A stretch of DNA of 64,000 bases. Origin: Diospyros lotus (lineage: Eukaryota; Streptophyta; Magnoliopsida; Ericales; Ebenaceae). The position numbers were made by a program, and so were the translations under genes. The DNA lies in contig NC_068340.1 in the NCBI RefSeq assembly GCF_014633365.1, positions 21,493,879 to 21,557,878 on the forward strand. Direction: 5' to 3'. The notes under the pieces were generated by a model. It did no database searches, was not told where the DNA came from, and saw only the letters and a program-made list of their open reading frames with translations. Within the stretch, counting starts at the first letter, position 1, and each line of letters opens with the position of its first letter. This document shows, in pieces, positions 23,101 to 34,333 of the stretch.

Positions 23101-24729
23101 GGGAAATTCTATTCAGAATCCAAAAATTTACTCTTCAAAACCCACGTCCCTTCAAAATTTTCAATAATTTTAATATACCTCTTTTACCCTCACAACCCAC
23201 AACAAACTCTCTTCTCCGATTACCTCTCATCCCCAGCCATCACCTAAATATATAAATACGCACTCACGCATACTTATACATATATATATACACACAGCAT
23301 GGCCGCGGCCATGATAGCCGCGACCATGCAACCCAGCGCACACACACATATACACTCACACACCTATATAAATATATATACACACACTTATATATATATA
23401 TACAAGTTCCATGGCCGCGGCCATGGAAACCCCCACACCTTACAGTGCGGGGGTTTCTGCAATCCCCGCACCGCGAGGTGTGGGAGCTTTTGAAATCCCC
23501 GCACCTCGCGGTGCGAGGGTTTCAGCAACCCCCGCACCGTGAGGTGCTGAGATTTCTAAAATCTCCGCACCTCGCGGTGCGGGGAATCAAGCCTTCCCCG
23601 ACTGCTGGGAAGGCTTGATTAAATTTGTTTTATTTTAATTAAATTTGTTTTATTATAATAAAATAAAATAAAAAATAATATAAATAAATAAATTTTAAAT
23701 ATCTGTATTTTAAGTAATTATAAATTAACTAATTTTAAATTTTAAATCATTGTAATTAAGTGTTGAATTTTTAATACTTAAAAAAATTTAAAATTTATTT
23801 TATTGAATTACTTAAAAATATGCATATCTAAAAATCCTATCATCATTTAAAATAATTTTTTTTAAATATATATATCTTTACCTAATTCAATAAGATAAAT
23901 TTAAAAATCCTATCATCATTTAAAATATATTCTTTTTAAATATATGTAATTATAAAAAATATATATTTTAAATGATGATAGAATTTTTAGATATGTGTAT
24001 CTTTAAGTAATTTAATAAGATAAATTAATTAATTTTAAATTCTTTTAAGTATTAAAAATTCAACACCATGATTTAAAATTTAAAATTAGTTAAATTATAA
24101 TTACTTAAAATCCAAAAATTTAAAAATTATTTATTTGTATTATTTTATTATAATAAAAATTTTAATTAAAATAAAAATATAAAAAGTCTTCCTGACTGTT
24201 GGCAGTCGGGGAAACCTGGCTTTCCCAACTGCTGGCAGTCGGGGATTTCAGCAATCCCCGCACCTCGCGGTGCGGGGGTTGCTGAAACTCCAGCACCGCG
24301 AGGTGCGGAGATTGCTGAAATCCCCGCACCTCGCGGTGCGGGAGTTACTAAAAACCTCCGCACCGCGAGGTGCGGAGGTTTTCATGGTCACGGCTGCCAT
24401 GGCCGCGGCCATGCTTTTGTGTGTGTGAGTGTGTATATATATATATATATATATAGGTGTGTATGAGTGTGTGTGTGTATATATATATATGTGTGTGTGT
24501 GTTAGGTTGCTGTGTGTATATATATATATATGTGTTATATATGTGTTTGTGTGTATATGATATAGAAGGAAAAGAGAGATGCGAGATGATGGTCGGCGAT
24601 GAGAGGTGATCGGAGAAGAGGGTTGGCTGTGGTTGTGGGGGTATAAAATAGGTATTTTAAAATTATTAGAAATTTTGATGGGACGTGGGTTATGAAGAGT
24701 AATTTTTCGGGTTCGCGATAGAATTTTCC
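23101..24729. mobile_element. non-autonomous foldback Mutator-like element (1629 bp)
   Basis: It begins GGGAAATTCTAT and ends ATAGAATTTTCC, flanked by the perfect 9-bp duplication TGCAACTTA (23092-23100 and 24730-24738), which is the Mutator TSD length. The two halves are long imperfect inverted arms (about 23101-23640 and 24175-24729) around an AT-rich core. Each arm holds TA/CA microsatellites, the palindrome CATGGCCGCGGCCATG (23298-23313, 23410-23425, 24398-24413) and several units with the self-complementary core CCGCACCTCGCGGTGCGG. The transcript would fold into one large hairpin decorated with smaller ones. No open frame looks real. Confidence 0.88.
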
Positions 24730-24738
24730 TGCAACTTA

Positions 24739-26510
24739 CAATGTCATTAAGATATGTTTACAGAGAAAATGATTGAAACTTAAAACATTAAATGAGTTGT
24801 GATCTTCTACCATTTATTGATCAAGGCTTTGTAAGTTGGTTTATTTTTACTCACTTATAATTGATAAGGTTCTCACATGCTTGCACAAAAGAGTTGTTCT
24901 TGTCACAAGAAATGATCGATTGTATAAGTTAGTATGTATTTTTACTCACTTATAAGTGATAGAATTCGATGTTCTCGCCACGCCATAAAAAGTGTTTTTG
25001 TTATAAAAATTGTAATGAGATTTTAACTATTGAACAAAAGTTAAAGATTATTGATATCATTTCATAGTGAAACTTTCCAGATTCATCTTGAATTGGGAGT
25101 GTCGGCTTGCAAAAGTTAAATCTTTGTAAAACTCTTTTATTGTTGTATTGTTTGATTTTTCATTATATTGAATAGTTTTTCATTAATTTTAAGATTAAAA
25201 ATTTTTATCTTAAAAAAATCTTTTAAGAAATCAATTTTCACCATCTCTTAGATATTTTCGTGAGAAACAAAATGTGTGAAAGGTCTATGGCGGCCAAATA
25301 ATTCGTGTAAAAATAACAGTCCCTTGGTGAAATTTTGTCTTAAAACAATACTATTTATATATATATATATTTAATTTAGTTCATTTCAACCATCCAAGAT
25401 ATTAGTTTATTAGTCGACCAATGGCTCACCAGTTAAATCGCTAATTCAAAAAATTATATAACAAATTAATAATATCACTATTCACCATCGTGAGTTGTAC
25501 GAGCATATTAAAATAATAATAATAATATTTAATCCTATGCTATTTCAAAATACTAAAGGATCATTTTACTGAATAAAATATCGAAATTAGTTTTGTATTA
25601 ACATTAATTTTAGCAATCACGATCACTAATAATAAACTAATGTGAAGATATTATAAATAATTAATTTTATAAAAGTTAAAGATTATAATAATAGGAAGAC
25701 CCTCCTCCCTCCCTCCCTCCCTCTCAGCCGTTCCCCCTTTATGCCTTTACTTCCCCATCGGCCAAACGAGAGAGAGGAAGGCGAGAAAGTTCGAGATATG
25801 AATCCAAGTGTCAGTGTGGCAACATGTGGCTCCAAGGGCCAAGGCAGTGCCAATAATTAATCCTTTCATCTCAACATCATCATGATGATGGTCCTCCGTG
25901 TTACGTGTCCACTTCTATTATCATCCTAATAAATATATAAGAGGATTTCTTTTCACTCTCCATCATTTTCCGTCCTTTTCTCCCGCCTCAAACAAACAGA
26001 TCGAAAAAATTAAGAGCCACATGTGTTGGATCACACCAGCACCAGCAGCAGTGTTCTTCATTTTCCAACCATATTCCAAAAGTGGGAAAAGATAGCTGCT
26101 GCAGGCAAAGCAATTCCTTCCCAGTTTACTCGTGGGCTTTCTTTTCTTTTTTTTTTTAAATTATATTAATCAATGACGATTTAGTAAATTATATATAAAA
26201 TGAAAAAAAAAATGAATATTGATGTTTTTTTTTTTAAATATTTTATTTTATGATGATGGGGTTAGCCTTACAAAATTTATTAGTAAAGTTATTGGTTCCC
26301 CGCACTAGCAAAGTTGTGTACATAACTGAACTTACAAAAGTGATATTTTTTGAGTTCTCCTACTCTTAATAAGCTGCTACTACTATTCAGGGTGAGTTAT
26401 ACCTTTGTGTGTAAATTTTATCTTTTTGAGTCCCATGTGAGTCAAGACGTAAGGATCAAGCGAGACTTGAAGGGTAGAGACGGATGGTTAGGTTATGCGG
26501 AACGTGTGAA
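24739..26510. other. intergenic DNA, no gene recognised
   Basis: Mostly AT-rich. CCTCCCTCCCTCCCTC lies near 25698-25725. A long open frame at 26350-26874 starts at TTG and shows no family similarity, so it is not called. The right part grades into the upstream region of the AFP-like gene. Confidence 0.5.
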
Positions 26511-26517
26511 GACCTCA

Positions 26518-27664
26518 CACGTGTTATGGGAACAGCCTTTTACGGGCAAACAAACAGCAGCTCAGTGGAAGACATCATTGATAGAAACCCAACAACAAAA
26601 ACAAAAACAAGGTCGCGCCTTTACGAGGCCCAAGTTCTCCTCCCCACGTGGCGAATCCTCAGCATTCCCCTGCCTCTTCGACACGTGTCTTCTCCATTCC
26701 GGCAGAATAATAGGCTTCTATTATCCCGAACGCGACGTGATTCTTCTTAATTTGCACACCCCGACACAAATTACAGTCACAAGTAGAAGCGCTCGTCTTT
26801 TAGATTGTTTCAGATTTCATGTCAATGAAAACCTAAAATCAAGGAAAATAATTATAAGTCTGAGATTGGACTGAAAATCGGGTAAAAATTTTGCAAGCAA
26901 ACCCGAACCAATAACAAAGTAAAGTGGATGGGTCGGGTCTCAATGCAAAATTTATTTATAAAATTATATTAAAATTTTAAACTAAATCAAAACTATTGGA
27001 ACTGTAGTTAAGTTGCGGTCTAAAATTTTCAAAAATCAACTAAGTCGATTTGATGGTAATTTCATGCGAGCATAAAGTGAAACAAATTATTAAATTGTGA
27101 TTTAAATAATTTTAAATATATATATATATAATCAATTGACCCTCAAATTACCCACTTTACATTTCTACCAAATCTAGCTTAATTTCAGTTTAGTTAAAAA
27201 AAAAATCAAAATTAAATTAAATAATAATAATAATAATAAAAACTTCAAGTCGACTAACTTGATTATATTAATTTAATTAAATTATTAAATACCCAGGAAT
27301 CCCGTAACCACCCTAGCTGGCCAGGATCCAACGAAATCCGTAAATTATAATGCCTCGATGAAATAAGTTAATGTTTAGCTAGGTAGGAAAGGAATAAGTA
27401 AAGGTTTATAATATTATATATATTCGGTGATTTTTTTTTTAATTTGTACGTCACACCCCCCACTTGGATACAATAATTGATATTTGCATTTTACATGAGA
27501 TATGCATTCGCAAGCTACGACCGCCGCAGCAGAAAAGTACTCCCTTTATTCCTAGTCGACACGTGTCGCGTAATAGCAACGGACCTCGTTGGCATTTTGT
27601 TGACTCGACAGCTCTATACTTTCAGACGACCAGAGAAAGTGTCTCCGCTGCGGCACGCCACGTG
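26518..27664 (+). promoter_or_regulatory. cluster of five G-box/ABRE (CACGTG) motifs upstream of the AFP-like gene
   Basis: CACGTG occurs at 26518-26523, 26645-26650, 26682-26687, 27560-27565 and 27659-27664. Four read ACACGTGT, CACGTGG or CACGTGTC, which are strong ABRE forms bound by ABI5/ABF bZIP factors. The nearest downstream start codon is that of the AFP-like gene at 28127. AFP proteins antagonise ABI5, so ABA induction through these sites would make a feedback loop (inference). No TATA box was assigned with confidence. Confidence 0.65.
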
Positions 27665-27742
27665 TCAACCCGCTCGCTCCCCAGAACGGCCACTTGTCCG
27701 TTCCAAGCACCTTCCCCCCAAGGGTATTTTCGTCGCATTCTT

Positions 27743-27779
<37 letters not shown>

Positions 27780-27833
27780 AAGAAAGGAAAAAATATGGGG
27801 AGACCTCACTCTCTCTCTCTCTCTCTCTCTCTC
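27743..27833. repeat. CT and CA microsatellites in the probable 5' leader
   Basis: (CT)n followed by (AC)n covers 27743-27779, and a second (CT)n covers 27808-27833. CT-rich tracts are common in plant 5' leaders. Their position some 300-400 bp before the start codon fits that. Confidence 0.8.
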
Positions 27834-28023
27834 AATCAATAGGCCAAATGATGCATTCTCTCTTTCCATTAAGCCGGGGATTTATCCTGTTTTTTATCTA
27901 ATTTTTTTGGTCTAATCATCCTGCTTTGGATGTGATTTTGTGGTTGAATTGGTGGTGATTAAAGTTCTGATCTTTGAGGGTTATGAGTATTGATGGAGTT
28001 AATTTTGAAGTTTTCGCATCTGG

Positions 28024-28112
28024 GTAAGTCTGAATCCAGTCACAGAGTGTTCAAATCTGCATATACATAGCATATTCAAGTTGCATATATAGTTCATATA
28101 TTGCGGCTGTAG
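28024..28112 (+). other. probable 5'-UTR intron of the AFP-like gene (89 bp)
   Basis: Donor CTGG|GTAAGT at 28024 and acceptor GGCTGTAG ending at 28112 are strong plant splice sites, 14 bases before the chosen ATG. Splicing would join an upstream ATG (27993) in frame with the coding sequence. No transcript is available to confirm. Confidence 0.5.
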
Positions 28113-28126
28113 ATTTGGTTGGCGAG

Positions 28127-31100
28127 ATGGACGAAGGCAATGAGGGCAAAAGAAGTCTCAGCGGGATGGAAAAACTTTCCCTGGAAACAAACAGGCGCCA
28201 CCCCAGAGATTTGCTTCAGATGTTCACAGCCATCAATCCTGTCCAATTGGCCGGGACAAGTTTGGCCAGCGAAGAGGACGAATCGGAGGAAATTGAATTG
28301 AGCCTCGGCTTGTCACTGGGCGGAAGATTTGGAGTGGACAAGAACAGGAAGTTGATGAGGTCTTCCTCCATTGCCGGAATTATTCCGACAGTCAAAGAGG
28401 ACGACGCGGTGGCGCCGCTTCCGGTCTCGAATCCGGCGCTCACGCGGACTTCCTCGCTGCCGGTGGAGTCGGCGGAAGCGTGGCGGAAGAGGAAGGAGTT
28501 GCAGATGCTGCGGCGGATGGCGGCGAAGCGGCGGCGGTCGGAGAAGCAGAGGAATATGAAGGGTGAGAAGGAGGGTGAAGCTGAGGCCAATTTGAGGGGC
28601 AAGATTGAGAGAGAGCAGCATATGGCGGCGGCAAATAGGGCGCTGCCGCCGTGTGGGTTGCCCAATTGGGCTGCTGCGGCTAGACAAGCTCTTTTTTCCG
28701 GTGGGAAGGTTATGGGCGGCGGCGGACCATTAGGGTCCGTGGAGTCTCAAGGTGGAAGCTCCTCGGGGATGTCAGAATCAGAGAGTAGGCAATTTCAAGG
28801 TACCACATTAGCTTTATCTGAATTAGTTTTGGTGATCTGAATGATTTTTCATCCCCCCCCCCCCCCCCCCCCCCCTCTTTTAATTTATTTTGTTTGATAT
28901 TGGGCATTGACGGATTTTTCAGACTTAGTAGGTTTTTTTTTTTTTTTTTTTGAGTTTATCTTCCTTTGGCAGATTCTCTGGATTCAATACTTCAGATGAG
29001 ATATGAAGTTCCTTTTCCTGTTGTTCTGTGAGTGCAATTGGGTTATTATTGTTTAGCACAGTTCTAGTTCTTGTTTAATTGTTTAACTTTTCTACTTTTG
29101 GAGTTTAATGGGTCTGTCCGATGATCTTTGCTGTCCCCTAGCTTTTCATTTGGGGCTTAGTTTTGGAGGACTCTACTTTTTGTTCTTGTTTATATTATAC
29201 ATCTTCCATCACCGAGTTCCATTAAACTGACTGTGTTTCCTTTAAAGGCCAAGGAATCCATTGGACAATTATGCCATTTCCTTAATGGAACTGTTTATAC
29301 TCAAATTTGGTACAAAGAGATAAAACCACCCGATTAGTGTTGAGTTTTGAACAGTATATGTCATTTGGGAAGAAAGTTCCTAGTCCCTACACTGAGTTTG
29401 GAAATTGGTATTAATGTGGATAATTCTATATTGATAAAAACAACAGATGGGAAACTGGATCAGTAAAAAGACTATAGGTCAATGGAAGGAAGTGGTCTTG
29501 TGATCATTGAAGATATTTGCGCTCAAAGATTTGACCACAAATGTGGTGCAAAAAGTTGAGCAATATAAGTTCCTGCGAGTGATAGACAATGGCTTGAGGA
29601 GGTATACTTTTAAGACTAGATAAGAAGTTGTTTTGTGAATTAAACCTGTTAAAAGTGGTTGCTTTCATTCATGCAAATAAATGGCTATGTCGCCCTTTCA
29701 TACCATATTGATAGATGAGAGCATAAAATGCTCCTTCAATCAGACAAATACACTAATTTGTAGCCAGGAAGTTAAAATGACTCAACGTGCACTCACGTAG
29801 GACTAGAAAAAAGTATACTTCGGCAGTCAACTTGAGTTTGTTACAAAACTTCTTTGAATTACTCTGCTCAGTTTTCAACGAACTTGATGAATTTGATGGA
29901 TGTTTCCTTAGTGCTTCCAGCTATAAATGATGAACATGCATTAATGGAGGAAAAGACAAATCAGGTTGTTTTATACGACAATAATAGGGTTTATTCGTAA
30001 CTGTGTGCAACTGTTAATAACTTTCCTCAAACTAACTACAGGTTTGATAATAGTTCGTTATCCAAGAGGGTGTACTATTGTTTCTGCAGAATGGACTGGT
30101 ACTCAGATTTGGATAGGAATAAGTATCAAATGCGTTATGGTTCTTTTGTTGCCTAATAAGAGGGGTAGTCGGTGGGTGATTAGTGCAACCTTGCTAAACA
30201 TGATCATAGTAGTGTGTACCCATTAGGGAATTGAAACAAAGAATGGGAACTTGATGTGTTTGAGCCATAGCTTTACTATAGTTTGAACCTAACCTCAAAA
30301 GATGCCCGTTGAATCCAACTCTCTTAGTGTGACATCATGGGTCCTCACCAAAAAGTGTTACTTGAAAGTAACTTGTGAGTTTGTAGGGCCAAGTAATATA
30401 CCAAAACCTCCTTAGAAGACTATCAGTGTAGGATTGGATAATGACTAATTCCAAGGTGACTTGTGAGTTCACAGGGTCAAGTAATATACCTAAGACCTCC
30501 TTAGAAGACTGCCTCTGTGGAATTGAGTCACGCCAAACTCTACTCCTTTACTACCTATCATCCTCACTAGGCCAAAAATCTCATGTCTAAATTTAACTGA
30601 AGTCAATCTCTTGGAACACCATAGATCCTCACCAAGAAGAGCTATCTAAAGATGACCCCATGGTTCACGAGGCCAAGTAGCTTACCTAGAGACCTCCACT
30701 TACTACCAATGTGGGATTGGGTCGTGAGACTTAAAGCACAACTGGTGCATAAGAAGAGAGTGGAATGTGACCGTACATGATGAAAAACATTGTGGGAGTA
30801 AGCCTTTGACCACTTGGCCAACCATCTCGTGGTGTCTTTTTTCTGTTCTTGTTCTTTATTTTCTTCTTCCTCTTTCTCTTTGTCTTATTATTTTCTGCTC
30901 TTTTCTCCTCCTCTTTTGTGATATGGTACTTAAGAAAGAAAGTTACATAATTTTCACTTTTGCAATTCTGTCCTTTCTTTAAATTCTCCTTTGGGCATAT
31001 TGGTATTTCTGATTTTGATTTCCTGTGCTCAAGAAGGCATGTTATGGTGACTTTTTGCATCTCAGAGATGGTTGGTTAACCCCTTTAATCAGAGAGCATT

Positions 31101-33472
31101 ACATCTTGCACTTAAGTAAAATGTTTTTCTAAGCAAAGATATTACACATCAAAATATAAAAATGTCTTAGAAAATTTTGGCAAGTCATTTTTTTCTTTTG
31201 ACACCAAAACTATAACATCACTATTCACACAAAAGATTGTCAAATTTTCTAGTGTTTAGCATTTTAACGTTAAATATTTTATGTAAAAAAATAGGAAAAG
31301 ATATTTTTTACATAAAATATTTTTTAAGCATAATCATTTTCTTAAAAAATATGTGAATTATTTATTTTATATAAAATATTTAAGATGCAGATCTAAAACT
31401 AGCATTTGTATAAATTTGAACCCATAATGGCAGAATTACTTTTTTTCTAGAATGGAACCAAAAGGGATGTAGCGTAAAGATTGTTAGTTGTTACTCTCCC
31501 TTTGTTTGCGCAGACTAGAATGTAAAATGACTTTATTTTATTTGAACAGATATGTATATTTCATGTTGAATATCTTCAAAAAATGTATATCCTTAAATTA
31601 TAAAACTAACTGTATGATTTTTATTTTTTTTTAAGATTACAGATGATATTGTGTTTCTATAAAAATAATAAGAACAAAACAGTAGAAAAATAATAAAAAT
31701 ATTTATTAGGTGTCCCCCCCGCCCCCCAACACACACACACAGAGGGTGCAAGGAAAATAAGGACATGGGATAGGAGGGGATCCTTCCATCTATTATACAA
31801 GTCAACCCACACAAAGGGAATAGAGCTTCCCGCCCCCTCCATCCAAACAAGGGTGGTCTTTTATAGCAAAACGTTGATATGTAACTGTTTTATAGAAACT
31901 TCTCTTAGTAATTTTTTATAGTGAGGGAGGAAGAAGGGACTTTGCTCGACATCATATTGAATCCGTTGAAGTGATTTAATGATCTGTTCTTCTTGAAGCC
32001 ATATTCCAATCAGCATGTGGCATATTGTGGATTTCTCCATGTTCAAATGAAAAATGAAAAGCACTCTCAACTAGTACTGAGCGTTTTATGTTTCAGGCAA
32101 CACATTTTGGTGGAAGAGCTTAGTCATTTTGGGAGGGCAGTCTCTATTGATTGACACGCCTTATTGCCTCACCTAGATTGCAAAAATAGGGAAATGCGGG
32201 CTCCACCTCATTAAAACGTACATTTACGAAGTCACTGTTTTCCTCCTAAACATACTACTAATTAACAGAAGTGTTTGTGGACGTGGATCTTGGTAGAACT
32301 AGTTCATAGGGTTAGCAAATGAAAGTTACTTCCAATTGCTTCAATTGTTTGCCCTAAACGTGCTATTATCATGGCAGCATAATCTTCTGGAAATAAATGA
32401 TATTGTCGGCAAGTGTTGCCCCATGCATGCCCCTACATAATGTGCAGAGATATGAAGCAACATTTGATTTTTCTTTTCAAGGGAAGAGCTGCTAGCTAGT
32501 TCAAGCACATGCCAGGTTTCGTTCTTACAGTACAGCGGTTTTTTAAAGGGACAAGCTTTTATCAGTGGCTTGATGAATTTATTGAAAAGCAGTTCGTTGA
32601 ACTTACATTGGGAACATCAAATTGAGTTGGCCGCCTTGGTAATGGTTCGGCTGATGATGAGACAACTTTCACAAGACGTCACTTTTAGATGGTATCTGTG
32701 TCTAGCAATTAAGCCTGCTGTTATTTGGGAACACTGAGATATTGATACATTTGTGGGAGGCTATAGATTGATATGATGACTTTACAAAGCATTAATTGAG
32801 TTATTCTCCTTACCTTTCATATAAATAATCAGTTCACAGATTTATGTGTGAGATGCCAGAGAATATGCAGTTATGTTGGCAAATAAGCGAAACGATCTAC
32901 GGTGCTAATTATCCCAGTTTTATGATAGGGTAATTTCAATTTTGTTAAGAAATGAAAGTTGGTAGCGTATCCTAACTATATGATTCATGTAGAGAAAGAA
33001 CTATTTAGTTCTTTGTTTCCAGCGCTTAATCTCTTTAATCTTCATTCGCACAACAGGATCCAGTAGCTGTGGCGAAGCAAGTCCGTCGAGTATTCATTCA
33101 CTGCAAGAGCGCAGCAGCCAGGAGGCAGCAGGTTCTTCCCGGGCAAAGGGAAAGGAGAATCCGGGCAAGTCCAGTGCCGAGACAGAATCTTCATCAAAGA
33201 GAACCGAGACTGTGGAAAGACGAGGGAGGGAAACTGGGTTGAGCTCGATGGAAGACATGCCTTGTGTTTTCACACAAGGAGATGGCCCCAACGGGAGAAG
33301 AATAGAGGGGATTCTGTACAAGTACGGGAAGGGAGAGGAAGTTAGGATAATGTGCATATGCCACGGCAGTTTTCACTCGCCGGCAGAGTTCGTCAGACAT
33401 GCTGGCGGCACCGACATCGCTCAGCCGCTCAAGCATATAGTCGTCAACCCTTCGGCGACCCCCTTTTTGTAA
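28127..33472 (+). CDS. Ninja-family protein AFP-like (ABI5-binding protein), two coding exons
   Basis: Exons 28127-28799 and 33057-33472 join in frame (phase 1, CAAG|GTACCA to CAACAG|GATCC) to give 362 residues. Three family blocks are visible: an EAR repression motif LSLGLSL at 58-64, a basic central block at 115-143 ([18 protein letters not shown]), and the C-terminal domain at about 291-357 ([30 protein letters not shown]-type, here QPLKH). AFP/NINJA adaptors link ABI5-like bZIPs or JAZ proteins to TOPLESS co-repressors in the nucleus. The early acidic SEEIE segment before the EAR and GRFGVDK after it point to AFP rather than NINJA. The 4257-bp intron is unusually long. A start at 27993 after leader splicing would add 15 residues. 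The gene converges on the WAK-like gene 860 bp away. Confidence 0.92.
28854..28951. repeat. C22 and T19 homopolymers at the start of the AFP intron
   Basis: A run of 22 C (28854-28875) starts 54 bases after the splice donor, followed by 19 T (28933-28951). Such lengths are prone to sequencing and replication slippage. Confidence 0.85.
30350..30720. repeat. three degenerate ~100-bp repeats inside the AFP intron
   Basis: The unit contains CCAAGTAAT/GCTTACC..GACCTCC and recurs near 30380, 30460 and 30650, each followed by a GTGG/AGGATTGG-type phrase. It resembles transposon-derived non-coding repeats, but no boundaries were found. The rest of the 4.26-kb intron shows only AT-rich DNA, a CA/C-rich tract near 31713-31740 and no coding signal. 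Confidence 0.55.
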
Positions 33473-34333
33473 TGCTGATTGCAAGAATGTTGTTTTGGGG
33501 GGGGGGGGGAAGAAGGAGACAAGCATCCACAAGGATGGATTGGTAGCTATTTTTTCATTAATCTTTCATCCATTTTGAAAGTAACTTCTGTTTATGGAGT
33601 AAACTAATCGTGTTTGGAAGTGAGAATGACCCAAGCAGAGCAGATTTCATTGTATCAGTAGAATTTGATGAAATTGTGTCTTGGGGGTTGGAACAGGAAA
33701 ATGCACAAGTGATTGCTCAAGAGAGAGTCGGGGTTTCTGCTGCATGCTGCCTTCCTCGTATCAAAGATTAGGCCAAATGCAGCATTCAAAAGAATTAACT
33801 GTGTATATGTTTGTGAAAGTTCATAGAGGGAAGCGTTTTTTTTTAAATTTATTGTTTATTTTGAATTTATATGGAAGATGTATAAGGAGAAAAGCTTACC
33901 TACTTTTGAAAATTAGTTGGGCGTAAGTTTGAAAATTCTAGGATAATAAAAATAAAAATAAAACTGTATATATGTTTTAAGTGATAAAAATAATTATTTT
34001 ATTAATTAACAATAAGACGGCATACAAACACGAATTTTTTTATTTTTTTTTTTTTTGGTTTTTGTTCATTATTGAGAATGCTTATTATGTTTTTAAGTGC
34101 TTTTATTGAAAAAAAAAAAAAAAACAACTGTTGCTTCTGCTTCAATAACGTAGGTAGGTTCAATCATTGACTGTATAAAAACAAAATATCAATAATCTAT
34201 TTCAAAGGTGCAAGAAATTAGAATGGTACAAAAATCAAATACTAAATATAGCCAGCCCTATCTATTAGATGGGCGACAAACAAGCTCAGTTCTCGGCAGC
34301 TGCATGGCTCTTCCGTACATGAATACATCTGCT
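33473..34333. other. intergenic space between two convergent genes
   Basis: Holds the presumed 3' UTRs of both genes. It contains a G12 run near 33498-33509 and T- and A-rich stretches suited to polyadenylation. No further gene seen. Confidence 0.6.

Noticed and set aside
26350..26874. 174-codon open frame upstream of the AFP-like gene
   Set aside because: It begins at TTG, has no recognisable domain, overlaps another frame and spans the G-box region, so it is better explained as promoter DNA.
28216..28665. Long minus-strand frames over the AFP-like first exon
   Set aside because: Shadows of the real plus-strand exon, which has the EAR motif and correct splice phase.
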